From contig BROG01000401.1 of assembly GCA_030159075.1 (NCBI GenBank), positions 434,001 to 498,000 on the forward strand: a stretch of 64,000 nucleotides of DNA, in the 5' to 3' direction. The notes beneath the pieces were generated by a model. It was not told the origin of the DNA and did no database searches. It was given only the letters and a program-made list of their open reading frames with translations. Made by a program: the position numbers and the translations under genes. Source of the DNA: Atrina japonica. Taxonomy: Eukaryota; Mollusca; Bivalvia; Pterioida; Pinnidae. Positions 1-11,714 of the stretch are shown in pieces; the first letter of the stretch is position 1; the number at the start of each line of letters is the position of its first letter.

Positions 1-369
1 TCATTTTCTACCAATGAAAATTTACACAATCTTGTAAGTGATCTAATGGCACATAGATGTAAACATTTTTTTCATAATAAACACCACTGAGCACACAAAA
101 TCCGGAAATAAAACATTAGTTTCATAATCTTGTATAAGTTCAAATAACCAAAGATATTCTGATGAAATTTTGTGGACAAATAGTTTCCTTTTTATAAAAT
201 AAATGACATCTCTTTGCCATTCTATTTTGTAAGTTGCATTTTCATTGATCAAACATTACACACCTACCAGAGGTCATCCGCATGTGACCCCATAGTGGAT
301 TGCGTTAGATCCTATATGTGACTTATCAGAAAACGGGAGCAGTGAGAGATTGGTTTTTTAATTAGATTG
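1..369. mobile_element. MITE, family 1, cut by the window edge
   Basis: The right half (about 230-369) matches 5150-5295 closely, including the shared core GTGACCCCATAG and the end TTTTAATTA.ATTGG. The middle (TTTCATAATAAA, GAGCACACAAAA) also aligns with 4978-5010. The left terminal repeat lies mostly outside the window. No coding capacity is visible; the one small minus-strand ORF falls inside the repeat. Confidence 0.6.
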
Positions 370-374
370 GTAAT

Positions 375-660
375 GACCAATATCATAAACAATAGAAGTC
401 AAATGGTTTAACATTTAAAATGAGGGTGGATCCATCCTACCTCACAAACAACATCGTAAAGTGAGTAGTGACCATTATCCCAATGAACAGAATCCAGAAG
501 TGAAATGGTTCAGCACTTAAAATTAGGGTGGATCCATCCCATCTCACAAACAACACAGTAAAGTGAATAAAGTGAGAAGTGACCAACATCACAAACAACA
601 GAATTTATAAGTGAAATGATTCAGCATTTAATTCAAAATGAGGGTGGGTCCATCCCATCT
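375..660. repeat. Tandem repeat, unit about 100 bp, three copies
   Basis: Three diverged units each run GTGACCAxxATC, AACARAAT, AAATGRTTxAGCAYTTAA, then GAGGGTGGRTCCATCC. They sit directly beside the family 1 MITE. No coding signal. Confidence 0.65.
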
Positions 661-3600
661 TCTAGTGGTGAAGTTGTTAGTATATAGTTGTATTTAAGTA
701 CAGCAATATATTAATTCTGTGTTAATATTAAAAGTAATGGTACAAAGGGAGGCAGCCCCACCCAACCCCACTGTTTCACATTCAAGCAAAACTTGGATAT
801 TATCCACCCATAAGGAAAATGTTTCAAATTGTTTTAAAAATAAAATGTTTGCCCCCCCCCCCCCCCTCCACTTTTGATTTGCTCCTTACACCAGTATTTT
901 CAAATTTCTATAGCTTTATACTTTGAATTTTGACCTATCTGACCTCAGATCAGTGCTGGTTAGAGTCTAACAGAACCCTGACCCTAGCTATAAATGGAAT
1001 ATTATTGATTTACTTACATGAAGCCAGTGGCCACTAAAAAAATGCTTAAAATGGGGGCAGAAAGTTCGCCTACTTCTTGGGTACCTTATTATACATGGTG
1101 TTCAACACCACTATTTAAATTAGTCACCACAGTATCATCAGCGATATATATCGCTGTTATCACAACTGAAAAATTGCATGGTGTGTCACAAGTTACCAAA
1201 TTTCAGGGGGGCAACTACAGCATTAAGTTGTTCGGAGGTGTTGATAGTAAATTTTGGAACTCAGTATATAGACAGGCCTACGTGTTAGAAACGTACTACT
1301 AGTAAATATATGTGTAGGCCTATACACATTTTACATCCCCGTTACAGAAAGAAAAATTACATATTCATCCTTTCGTTCTTGGTGTGAGGAGTGCTGTTGC
1401 TACTGAAACTATACCTCAAAGATTTAATTATCACCTGTACCAGTTGTAATTACCGGTAATCTAATTAAAGGCTTGGTAATTAAGTAATTACTTATTACAA
1501 TGTTGGCGTCACTTATCAATGATTTGCTGTTCAAAACGAACGGGTGATATATATTCCAAGCAGTACATTCTAAGAAGACCTACCTGTGGCAATTCACCTA
1601 TTTTCTAGTTTTCCACTACCGGTAATGAGCTGCTTTTCGGAACACCTTTTTTTCTTAAACTTGTAAACAGGTGCGCATAGAAATGAATCCTGGGATACAG
1701 AAATATTAGTAGAAATAACTGTCTGTCCACTTTCTGTTAAGATATCAACGTCTGTCTCTCCTTAAAATGACGACACCACGGTAAAATACTTCCTCAATCG
1801 TCGTAATAGCCCCATTGTTGATTATAAACAAATTCTATAGACTATACGGTGCTGCGTTTAATATTACAACAGGTAAAAAACGCCCGACTGGAACAAGTTA
1901 AAGTGAAAGTTATAACCTATCACTACAATTATAATAAACCCACAAATTTTTGTTGGCCTATTTATTTTAGCAGTTTACGTTTTATTGGTGTTATTTGGTC
2001 AGGTGACAAGGCTTTATGATTAGCCTATATTGTATCGTGATACATTTGACTTATGTCTATAATTGTTGGTTTTCGTCTTGTATTTAATTGCCGCCTGTCC
2101 ATTTACAAATTATCTAACTTTATTTCGCCCAAAATTTTGAGAAATGAAATGAAATTATTCTGAATATGTGTAGAGTCCATAAGGCTTTAAAACTTTTTTG
2201 ACAAGTTGTTTATTTACAGATATAGTCAGATGAAACACAAATATACATGTTAAAAATAAGCTAGGAAGGTTCCTACAAAGACCGATTATTTGCAAAAGCC
2301 CTTCTTTCAAAGGTATTGCTTGATATGTTTGGGTAAATTATTAAGCATAAAAAGCTTTGTAGATCACTTATTTCAGTAATTTATGAAATAAATGCATAGG
2401 CGTTAATTTTCTTTGTTTATAAAATTGGGGCTCAGCCCCGGAATGTGAACGTATGTGTTTTAAGTTGGTTTAGCCCCCCACTTTCAATTTGCTTCCGACG
2501 CTGATGAAATGTTAATTTTCTTTGTTTATAAAATTCACCGGAATGTGAACGTTGTGCAGCCCCCCCCCCCACCACGGTGTGCTATAGGCTATTACCTTCG
2601 AATACATGTAACTCTTATATATAAAAGTTGACCCAATCATCAGGCGAATTCTCCCTCTATGACTGTTTTGGCGCTATTTGAAGTATTTCACTGCATCCTC
2701 CAGGGATGCGCCGACTTGGGTGTTCAGGTCATAGTCTGGGTCCATCTTGCGAACGTCGTGAATTCATGTGATCTGCCATTGAATTTCGTTGGTGTCACTA
2801 TAAAACACAAGTATGTCAATTGTTCACTTGAAATGCCATTATAACATAAATGCGCCATTTTCCTCTAGTCCTCCTGTACCAACACTTTCCTCCATATCGT
2901 GGACACGGAAGCTACCTTAATGTAGAGCCCGCCAAATGTTTCCCTGTAGCTCCCATTATGCCAACGACTCGTAGTGCCAGCAACATACGATGACTCGCAA
3001 TAAAATCTTATGCAACATACTTCCACAGAAAGACACCAAAACACCACATTCTGTCTCTATACGCACCAGCCAGGCTCTAGTACTCGGTCTTCTTTCGCAT
3101 CGAAAGCCTCCTCCATTGGATTTTCCCGTGACACCGCGAACTTCAAAATAACTTGTTCGGTAAAATGGGGCCACAACACAAACACGGTAATTGGTATAAA
3201 CAACCATCCCTGTTGGAAACTTCATCCTACTATAGATATCTAATTCCGTCCCTTGCCGTTTTCAAGACCCCGCTTCCCTCTTTGGTGCTGCTAGATATTA
3301 CTTGCTTTGTGTTTTGGGTTTTTCCTAGCATTTTCCGTATAGTATCTCGGCTGCAACGGTCATCGCGCTGACGGGTCTTTTCCTCGCCAGGCCACTTATT
3401 CCTAATGGTTTCGTCATCTTTCAACGTGAATGTGCATGTAACTCAAGTACCCCAACTTCGATAGGGAAATCCACGCCATTCATCCCGGTTGTCCGAATTC
3501 TACCGATAGATCGTTATACTTTATATGCTTTGCGTTCGCGGTCCTCTTGATGCCGAGTCTCCCGTGGCACCACCAACCCTATCTATACCAACATTTTTGT

Positions 3601-4100
3601 TTTGGGTTATTAGTAGGACATTTGGTCTTTTAGTTGTCTCTACTATTGTTTGTGAACACCAGCTTCCTGCCCAGGCTGTGTGGTAGTCCCAATAATCTGC
3701 CCCACCTCTGACAAAAATAACGAAGCTGACCGGTGTATGGCATAATTGACACTGTGGACCCTTTGTTATTCTCCAGATTCTTGAGTTCGTTGGGGTTGGT
3801 TGTACATCATACTCAACTCTCAGTAGGAACAATTCTTGGAAAAGTGTATACCCTGCCATAATGACACAATGCCGTTCCATGTAAGCACTCTTTGTTCAGT
3901 TTTACATCCGGTCCAATTCTTTTAGATCCTTATTCCGATGCCTGGATACATCTGGACGCCTCTTTCTGTTGTCGCATCTCTTGCTGGACCAGTTGATCGT
4001 CGTAAAACAACTGTCCGGAATGTCTATGCCCTTTCCTAGCGATTCCAGACTTTGATTTTGGACGGTGGTTGTCTCACCGTCTTGTCTCTTGCCCGTCTCC
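661..4100. other. Unrecognised A+T-rich DNA
   Basis: No gene is recognised. The stretch holds two poly-C tracts (about 851-867 and 2561-2571). A segment at 2450-2505 (TTTAGCCCCCCACTTTCAATT, TTGCTTCCGACGC) recurs at 14603-14655, so it is an interspersed repeat. Several ORFs of 60-119 codons lie on both strands, mainly at 2860-4100, but none shows a motif I know. The 2860-4100 part is less A+T-rich than its surroundings and could be an old insertion. Confidence 0.45.
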
Positions 4101-4629
4101 ACCTAGTTATTGACATGGTCTTTCTTTCAGCATGCTGAAAACATGCATGCGTTTACTTCATGTTTTCATTGCGGAGACCTCATACGGCTTACAGGAATCT
4201 TTGCAAATGTTTCCAGCATGCTGAAATTTTGCGGGTGTCCGCAAGTTTTGAGCAACACGGAAAATTTATATCCATGCCGTGTGTTTATTATGTTTGAAAG
4301 GAGCGTATGAAAAACTCCTTATTACAACTAGTGAGCATCTGTGTATTTCAGTGTTTCGATGTTTTCAGTCAACGAGATATGACCAAAGACTTGTGACCAG
4401 GGTCTGACGCCGTAAAACTTAATAATTACTTAAGTCTTAAAAACAAAATACTTATATCTGTCTAGGGAGGCCAATTAGAGACTATTCTCATACTTGAGTA
4501 AATTCATGTTTTATGGTGCCAGGCCCAGAAATATTTATAATGTGCATGTATTTATTCATTATAGCGTCACCATAACCCATTAAAACTCTGATTCACTCCC
4601 AGTGCAGTTTGCTTCTTAGTGTTGTAAAG

Positions 4630-4768
4630 ATGATCTGCATTTCCGAGGGATCCATGAGTGCTTCCCCATTTACTGAAAAGGAGATCAGGGACTCGATGGA
4701 GACAGCGAATCTACAACAGCAATTTTTTAATGACGTTGATCCTAACAAAGTCAACATCGGAAGAGGCG
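4630..4768 (+). CDS. Alternative first exon 1A of the aspartate aminotransferase gene (or exon relic)
   Basis: Starting at ATG 4630, this reads 46 codons plus one base and then meets a GT donor (G|GTAACA). Its length and phase equal those of exon 1 of the aminotransferase gene at 16204. The peptide begins MICISEGSM and ends DPNKVNIGRG; the end is recognisable as the family segment KVNLGVGAY, whose Ala codon would be completed by exon 2 at 25198. It matches exon 1B (12139) at 30 of 46 residues. Arg replaces the usual aliphatic residue in the G-V-G turn, which suggests relaxed constraint or decay. Whether it is transcribed and spliced across about 20 kb cannot be told from sequence alone. The alternative is a dead exon carried along by segmental duplication. 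Confidence 0.65.
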
Positions 4769-4811
4769 GTAACATTTAGAAATTAGTTTACTGATAAGTT
4801 TGAAAATGGTC

Positions 4812-5295
4812 AAAACCCCCTCTCTCACCGACCCCGTATTCTGATATGTCGCGTCGTAGAGGATATAACGCAATCCGCTGTGGGGTCACGTGCGGACCTC
4901 TCGTAGGTGTGTAATGTTTGACCAATGAAAATGCTACTTACAAATTTCTGAAAGTTCATCAAATGACAATGTAATTTATTTCATAATAAAGACACCTAGA
5001 GTACGCAAAAGTAATTCAGAATATCTTCGATGACTCGTTCCTATCCAAGGTTCCTTCCATTAGATCTACTTGTATGTTCATTCTCGTTTATAATGTTTAA
5101 AATGTATACATCTGTACAGCGATATATCTTTGCTATTTGATAAGCTTTCAATATCATGTAAGTCGCATTTTTATTGGTTGAAAATGACACACATACGAGG
5201 TCATCCGCACGTGACCCCATAGCGGATTGCCTTAGATCCTATACGTGATATGTCACAAAACGGGAGCGAGTGGAGATCAGTTTTTAATTAAATTG
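4812..5295. mobile_element. MITE, family 1, with long terminal inverted repeats
   Basis: The ends are inverted copies of about 120 bp. The left arm holds GATATGTCGCGTCGTAGAGG, AATCCGCTGTGGGGTCACGT and ACCAATGAAAATG; the right arm holds the complements around GTGACCCCATAGCGGATTGC. Copy B of the segmental duplication lacks the element, so it is a true insertion. It is non-coding. Outer ends are approximate because no clean target-site duplication was found. Confidence 0.75.
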
Positions 5296-5472
5296 GAGAA
5301 TGATTGTTGATTGTTTTAGTATACCCAGGCCCGAAGTCACTAAATTTACTCAAAACTCGAGCTCATCTTTTAGTTCATTGTTTTGACTAAATAATCGGTG
5401 ACCGTGTAAATCTTTTGGGTTTGAGTGAATCATATCCATAATTCTTTTATAAATATTTGCGTCACACTTATG

Positions 5473-7882
5473 CTACAGCTAAGGGTACATCAGAGTGTAT
5501 GGACTCGCGCCTGACGCTACATGAGCTACAGGCAGCCCTCAGACAACTGAAGACCAAGAAATCTCCAGGTCCTGATGGTATCACCAACGAGATGCTGACA
5601 CATCTAGGCAATACAGCAATGTGCAAACTCCTGGACATCTACAACTACAGCTGGAAACAAGGACAGCTACCGCAGATTTGGAAAGAGGCAACAATGATCC
5701 CTATACTGAAGAAAGGGAAGGACCCAAAGAAGGCAGCCAGTTACCGTCCAATCAGCCTCACTAGCTGTGTTGTAAAGACCATGGAGAGGATTGTAAATGC
5801 ACGCCTGAAGTGGTACCTGGAGACCAATGACCTGCTGAAATCTGAACAGGCTGGTTTCCGACAATTCCGTTCCACAGAAGACCAGACTACATATCTAGCT
5901 CAGGAAGTCGAGGATGCATTCCAAGAACAAAAGGTTGTCCTTACAACATGGATCGACCTACAGAGAGCATTCGACAAAGTCTGGACAGAAGGGCTACAAG
6001 TCAAGCTCATGAGGAATGGAGTTGGAGGGGCCATGCTGAAATGGATCAACTCATATCTATTCAACAGAAGAGCCTGAGTCAGCCTGAACCAATCCAACAG
6101 TAGGAAGTTCCTGCTACGCCATGGTGTCCCACAGGGTGGGGTCCTGTCCCCAACGCTCTTTTTGGTCTTCATGAATGACCTGGTGTCTGAACTACCAAAA
6201 GGAATTCATGCTGCTCTCTACGCTGACGACCTGGTGCTATGGTGCAAAGAAGAGTACGCGTCTACGGCCACATACAGGATGCAAGGAGCTATGGAAACGC
6301 TCGCAGCATGGGCTGAAGACTGGTGTGTCACGATCAACAAAGAGAAGTCGTCCACCAAACTGTGCACCTTGTCAACAAAGCAGAAAGCTGGGAAGGTTAT
6401 GTTGGCTGGAACTCCACTGAAGGAGGAAGACGAAGCCACATACCTTGGGGTCACGTTTGACAAGCGGCAGACATGGAAAGCTCACATAAGCCGTGTAGAG
6501 GGGACGGCTCGAAGAAAACTGGCGATGATGCGCAAACTTGCTGGAACAACCTGGGGTGCAAACGAGCAAATACTGAAGACCATCTATCAGGGCACAGTAC
6601 GACCCACAATGGAGTATAGCTCAGCCACATGGTCCACAACAGCCAAGACAAACCAGCAAGCCCTGGACAAAGTGCAAAATCAGGCGCTGCGTATCATCAC
6701 AGGGGCCACCAAGTCTACGCCAATAGCCTTCATGGAGAAGCTAACAGGTATACAACCTCTTCACGAAAGAAGAAAAACCAAAGTTCTTCTCCAGGCAGAC
6801 AAGTACAAGTCCCTCCCAGACCACCCCATGAAGGACAGGCTTGAGGGATTCACCAAAAATCGCCTCAAGCGCTGTAGCTTTGTCCATGAAGCAAAGAAGC
6901 TGGCTAGAGAACATGCCTCTGAACTGGCCACACAGACAATTCCCTTGGGCAGAGCAGACATCACCAACCCTACAGCCAATGACCTGTCTGCAGTAAAAGT
7001 GGCACTTGCTATTCCTGGACTTGACTCGGGCAAACAAGAAGATGAAACCAGTCTGACACTTGCGACTATCTACGCAGACTATCCTATGGACACATGGACC
7101 CATGTTTACACAGACGGGTCGGCCACTAGAGCCATAAAGGATGGAGGAGCTGGTATTCATATCACACACCCGTCAGGTCGGAAATCAGCGCACTACATCG
7201 CCACAGGGAAGCACTGCAGCAACTACAGAGCAGAGACTGAAGCTCTTGTGAAGGCAGTCTCTTTGATTGAAGACTCAACTGAAGAGGTCACCTCAGTAGT
7301 CTTCCTCACAGACGCAAGATCAGTTCTGGAAGCCCTACAAAACAACAATGTTCCTGAACTAGCACAAGCAGTGAACAAGCTTGGGTCTACCTACAATGTT
7401 GCCCTCCAGTGGATACCATCACACTGTGGAGTGCCCGGAAACGAGGAGGCTGACAAGCTTGCTAGGCTAGGAGCCCAGTTAGAGCAACCAGATAACCGGG
7501 TGACATACAAGGAGAAAGCCAACATCATCAAGGCTCTGGCAAAGACTAGACAGGAAGCAGATGCCTACCACATGCTGTCAAGACCAGAACAAGTGGTAAT
7601 GGTGAGGCTACGCTCTGGGCACAACAGACTGAATGCACACATGTGCAGAAAAGTACAAGCTGGTGTCGTCCCCAATATGTCCCTGCGGAGAAGAGGACCA
7701 GACTGCTGAGCACATCCTCCAACGATGTAAGCGACACGATCAGGAGCGAGAAGCAACGTGGCCTCGAGGTGCAACATTCCATCAGAAGCTGTACGGAGAT
7801 GTTGACGACCTACAGATGACAACAACGTTCATCGCGGATGCTGGCGTGGTCGTGTAGAGCGAACGCCAGTAAGTAAGTAAGT
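5473..7882 (+). mobile_element. 5'-truncated LINE (non-LTR retrotransposon) with RNase H, I/Jockey-like group
   Basis: The element is bounded by a 7-bp direct repeat ACTTATG (5466-5472 and 7883-7889). Its 3' end is a short AGTAAGTAAGTAAGT tail. It carries a reverse transcriptase, an RNase H and a C-terminal Cys/His cluster, but no ORF1 or endonuclease, so it is 5'-truncated as expected of abortive target-primed reverse transcription. The inverted arm of its host element at about 8330 preserves the empty site (TTGCGTCAAATTTATGATTT), confirming the insertion point. Clade assignment (I/Nimb-like, from the RT plus RNase H plus CxC..H..C layout) is inference. Confidence 0.9.
5475..7857 (+). pseudogene. 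LINE pol remnant: reverse transcriptase, RNase H, zinc knuckle
   Basis: The translation shows ordered RT motifs: KSPGPDGITNEML; YRPISLTS; a motif A of the WIDLQRAFDKVW type; GVPQGGVLSPTLF; and the catalytic ALYADDLVLW near 6220. RNase H follows at about 7100-7480, with VYTDGSA, the Glu in NYRAETEAL, LTDARSVLEAL and SHCGVPGNEEADKLAR. A CPCGEEDQTAEHILQRC cluster lies near 7690-7730. Two lesions break the frame. A TGA at 6075-6077 follows NRRA, a typical CGA-to-TGA change. A one-base frameshift near 7650 moves the zinc-knuckle end into another frame. Together with the 5' truncation, these make the copy non-autonomous. Otherwise the reading is well preserved, so the insertion is fairly recent. 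Confidence 0.9.
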
Positions 7883-9641
7883 ACTTATGATTTTTCTGTA
7901 AAATCTGAATAAATATGTTGAGTACGGTACTCAAAATTTGAGTACGTACTCAAACATTTTTCTAATATTTCTGAGGTTTCTGAGTATTAATTTTGACCGT
8001 TATTTACAATTGTATGCCATCAATATACAAGCATGTCCAGTTACAGAATGAAGTTCACTTGATTTTACCTTGAAATCATGAAAAGTTAGTTGAGCTTGAG
8101 TGCTGAGTAAGAAGTCACCAAATTTACTCAATACTCAAGCCCAACTAACTTTTCATGATTTCAGATAAATTTCAGACAAAAATTATTCTGTTACTGGACA
8201 TGTGTGTATATTGACAGCATATAATTGTAAATAATAATAAAAACTATTGCTCATTTGAAGAAAACTTCAGAGTCCGTATTCAAATTTTTAGTACCGTTCT
8301 AAACACCTTTATTCATTTTTTACAGGAAAATCATAAATTTGACGCAAAAAATTATATGTGAATGATGAAAAACAATAATATGCTTCCTAATCACTCAAAC
8401 CAAAAAGTTTTACCAACGATTATATAGTCAAAATGATGAAATATTAAAGGTGAGCTTGAGTACTGAGTAAATTTGGTAATATCGGGCCCAATGTACACAA
8501 TTGATCATCGTATTGTAAGAACATTCTTAAGGTGTTTGCAAAACACGTGTTTGGCCTAATATGTTCAACAAATATATATCATCAAGTCAGACAGTTATGT
8601 CACGTTGTCCAGTGGTCAAGTGTCCTGCAGGGCAACTCGTCTACAAATCCACATGCCCGAAATTTTAATCAGTAGATATAGTTGATATTTTATTTCATTA
8701 TAGATAATATTTTATTCGCTTTAAAGATTATTGAAACTACATGTACCTTATTAGACATAATACAGATCTAGTAACGGCCTTTGTCAAAAGTTATCCTTTA
8801 CCTGTAACACGACGCGACTCATTACACATATTTCTAATTGTGAGGCAATATTTTGACAGGGGATCTTGTCTAATGAATCTATCAGAAATCTGGGTCTAGA
8901 TGTGAAAATACACCTCTTCACCTGCTAGCATGCCAGTATCACATTGATTATCCATATCCGTGAAAAGAAGGTTAATTCGGCAAACATAATCTATACACAT
9001 AAAATAGACAAATGTTAAAGGATCTGAGTAATGCTCACCGTATTTTATTCTTTAATTTTACAAGACACGCGAGATTATTATGTTGCTTCCCGACACTGAA
9101 TTGTGGCCTCCTTTATCATTGAAAGATACACAGATAAACCGAAAACAACACTTGTTACAAAGATAGGCTTGTTCCAGTTCAGAGTAATGCCCTTCTGTTT
9201 ATGCAACGCTCCAACAACAAGGTTCGTTGAGACAATACTACAGTGAGAAATCTTCTTGGTATAGCTGGCTGATATAATCGTCATTGCCAAAACATCCGTA
9301 TAAATGGTGAAGATTCTCGAAACTGTTGGGTAGACTGAAAGCAGCGGGTATCAAACTGAAAGCGTCAAAATGTTTGCTGTTCTCGGAACAAGGTCTTGCG
9401 ACAGATCCTAAAAAGATAGAAGCAGTAAAGGATTAGCCTGAGTAATACACTGTAACTCATGTAAGATCATTCTCAGGCCTATGTATTTATTATAGAAGAT
9501 TTATACAAGACTTTGCAGCTATCACAATACCACTCCATAAGCTAACCGAAAAGAGCAAGTTTTGTATAAACACAACAATGCCAAGAAACATATGCATTCG
9601 ACACACTTAACAGCAAGCTCACCGACATTCCAATACTAGTG

Positions 9642-9738
9642 TCACTTGGTAACTTTTAAATTTAAAAGGGAGCTCATGACACAGTAGTCACGTGTTCACT
9701 TTTATATTTTAAATTTAAAAGTTACCAAATGACAGTAG
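9642..9738. mobile_element. Small MITE nested in the gypsy relic
   Basis: The ends are inverted repeats of roughly 27 bp: TGTCACTTGGTAACTTTTAA at the left and its complement (TTAAAAGTTACCAAATGACA) at the right. TAG flanks both sides as a possible 3-bp target duplication. Removing the insert rejoins a continuous gypsy reading (PILAFPDYP type), which confirms the insertion. Confidence 0.75.
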
Positions 9739-10249
9739 CATTTCCAGACTATCCTGGAAACAGATGCAAGTGACACCACAGAAGGAGTCGTGATCTCTCA
9801 GATACAAGATAATAACGGAAAAGTCATAGCGTATGCAAGTCAGTCAGTCACGGAATCAGAAAGAAACTACTGTGTTACAGAAAAGAGCTACTCTCTATAG
9901 TGACATTTGTAAAGTATTTCGGACACTACCTATATGGAAAACATTTTACGATCAAAACAGATCATAGTTCTTTGAAATGACTGCTCATTCTTAAATAAAA
10001 ACCTGAAGGTCAGTTAGCAAGATTGTTGGACTTTATTTTATACTTGTACGATATGACCATCAAGCATCGTCCTGGAACAAAACGCAGAAATGGTGATGCA
10101 CTCTTTTCTATGTAAAAAGTGTAGACATCAACTGAACATTTTAAAGAATCTGCCCAAATGTAGATCATTTGATAACAGTTCTTTATGCGAACTGCATAAG
10201 AATGACAAAGATAAATGCAAAATTCGCCGAGCGACATATACCTAAACAG

Positions 10250-10511
10250 GGTTCAACATTAAGGTTTGTCCGGTTGTCCAGGTGTTGTGTTCGGACAAGT
10301 ACATGTTAGTGCTCACTTGTCCGAATGGACAAATTAAATTGTTGAAGACAAAAATTAATTCAATAAAGATTACTATTGTTTAAACACAAAATAATATCTC
10401 TGAATGTTACAACTGATTTTCGGACAAGTCATTTTTGCATTCGGGCAAGTAGATTTCAATACTACTTGTCCTACAGGACAAGTGGAAATTTTCATTATTG
10501 TTGACCCCTGC
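10250..10511. mobile_element. MITE-like insertion with CGGACAAGT motifs
   Basis: The outer ends resemble inverted repeats (GGGTTCAACATTAA at the left; the complement of TTATTGTTGACCCC at the right). Internally, CGGACAAGT or ACTTGTCCG recurs in both orientations. It separates the gypsy RNase H part from later pol fragments, so it is probably an insertion. Confidence 0.55.
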
Positions 10512-11014
10512 TAAAGATCTCAACTCAGGTGGTACCCTGAAAATCTCTTTGGACATAGAGAGAAATGCTCGTTATTCCGGACGCCATATGGTTTAGAAGG
10601 TTAAAGAACAATTCTTCAATCAGCAGTTTCACTGAGACAGCGTAGGCATATCCTTCAGTACAATTATGACCTAAAGGCTGCAGGACATTCGGGCATATGA
10701 AAAACTTTGGGCAGAATAAGATGTCCGCCAGTATATGGCATGTTGCAGTGTATGCTCAAAGCATAAATTCCCCACGAAAACTAAAAGAGCACCTATACAA
10801 AAAGTTGGAGGTGGTCTACCAATGGAATGATTTGCAGTGGACATTCTTGGTGAACTACCTACAACAGACAAGGGGGATCGACATATACTTGTAATATTTA
10901 ATTGAAACTAAATGGAAGGATATGGAACTCTGAAGGCCGAAATTCTGCCCCTATTTTCGACCTAAACATAAACACAAAATATTTGACGGAATCAAATGCA
11001 GCTGTTGCAGACAA

Positions 11015-11332
11015 ACCAAGATTATGGCTTCTAATATTGGGGGCGGACTAAGAGTATGGCTTCTGATACTGGGGGCGGACCAAGAGCATAGCTTCTTGTA
11101 TTAGTGACGGACCAAGAGCATGGTTTCTAATATTGGGGGCGGACCAACAGTATGGCTTCTTGTATCGGTGGCGGACCAAGAGTATGGTTTCTAATATTGG
11201 GGGCGGACCAAGAGTATGCTTCTTGTATCGGTGGCGGACCAAGAGTATGGTTTCTAATATTGGTGGCGGACCAAGAGTATGACTTCTGATATTGGGGATG
11301 AACCATAGTATGGCTTCTAATATTGGCGACAA
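11015..11332. repeat. Minisatellite, 32-bp unit, about 10 copies
   Basis: The units read ACCAAGAGTATGG, then CTTCTTGTATYGGTGGCGG or TTTCTAATATTGGGGGCGG. The two unit types partly alternate, giving a weak 63-bp higher-order period. The 105-codon minus-strand ORF across it is only the repeat being read through. Confidence 0.85.
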
Positions 11333-11714
11333 AAAATGAAAATCGTTAGCATAAACCATGTACATATATCATTTGGATAGACTAAATAGCTCATTATCCG
11401 AAACTGATCCCGAAAGTAGAACATGCCACTGTAGAAATATGGTAAAAAAAACCACAATGGCCATCACCCATCATGACTATGTTAACCCATCAACCTCTGT
11501 AGTCACTCTTAAGACTCGCGCTAATCAATAAATACAAACGTCTACTGTCATAAATCGAGAGTGAAAAAGTCTATATCACATGAAAAACTATTATCAATTT
11601 TTAATTCTACATTATATACCCCTGAATTCTGACAGTGGACTTCACCATAGAGAAGTCCAAATGTGACTTCAGGGGTCGTACGTTAGTGTGCTGCTATCAT
11701 CGTAATTTTCGTTT

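Larger units (their letters stand above)
5328..8489. mobile_element. Foldback (long palindromic) element, split by a LINE
   Basis: The sequence from 5328 (GGCCCGAAGTCACTAAATTT) to about 5472, continued at 7883-8105, is the inverted partner of 8125-8489 (ending AAATTTGGTAATATCGGGCC). The arms are near-continuous and the centre is around 8115, so without the LINE the element is a hairpin of about 745 bp. Copy B of the surrounding duplication (near 12350) lacks it, which marks it as an insertion. It has no coding capacity of its own. Confidence 0.8.
4107..8830 (+). repeat. Segmental duplication copy A (with insertions)
   Basis: The host part of this segment aligns with 11715-12690. Shared blocks are a promoter-like stretch (CAGCATGC.GAAAA, GAGCAACACGGAAAAT, GAAAGGAGC), the 139-nt exon, and a downstream tract (CAGTGGTCAAGTGT, CTGCAGGGCAACTCGTCTAC, TTTATTTCATTATAGATAAT). 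Copy A is expanded by two insertions absent from copy B: a MITE at about 4812-5295 and a foldback element at 5328-8489. Homology resumes at about 8490 and fades near 8830. Confidence 0.8.
9080..10910 (+). pseudogene. Degenerate Ty3/gypsy LTR-retrotransposon pol (RT, RNase H, integrase start)
   Basis: Fragments in several frames follow gypsy pol order. RT fingers/palm lie at 9120-9290 (a VMPF.LCNAP motif; the catalytic YxDD region is destroyed). RT thumb is at 9330-9430 (AAGIKLKASKC, then TDPKKIEAVKD), and the connection at 9480-9560 (YYRRFIQDFAAI, PLHKLTEKSKF). RNase H is at 9745-10112 (LETDASDTTEGV, SERNYCVTEK, KTDHSSLKWLL, KHRPGTKRRNGDAL). The integrase zinc-finger start is near 10680-10740 (AGHSGI, KTLGRIR), and its catalytic domain begins near 10840-10900. 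Stops and frameshifts are frequent, and two MITE-like insertions interrupt it. No LTRs were found. Confidence 0.85.

Noticed and set aside
1018..1302. 94-codon + strand ORF
   Set aside because: It has an ATG and moderate length but no family signature, no splice context and no partner exons. It may be chance.
3521..4102. Minus-strand ORFs of 119 and 66 codons
   Set aside because: No recognisable motif, frames do not join, and the region has overlapping ORFs on both strands; kept only as unrecognised DNA.
6741..7169. 142-codon minus-strand ORF
   Set aside because: Antisense shadow of the LINE pol reading frame.
11048..11365. 105-codon minus-strand ORF with PPILETILLVRH repeats
   Set aside because: Read-through of the 32-bp minisatellite.
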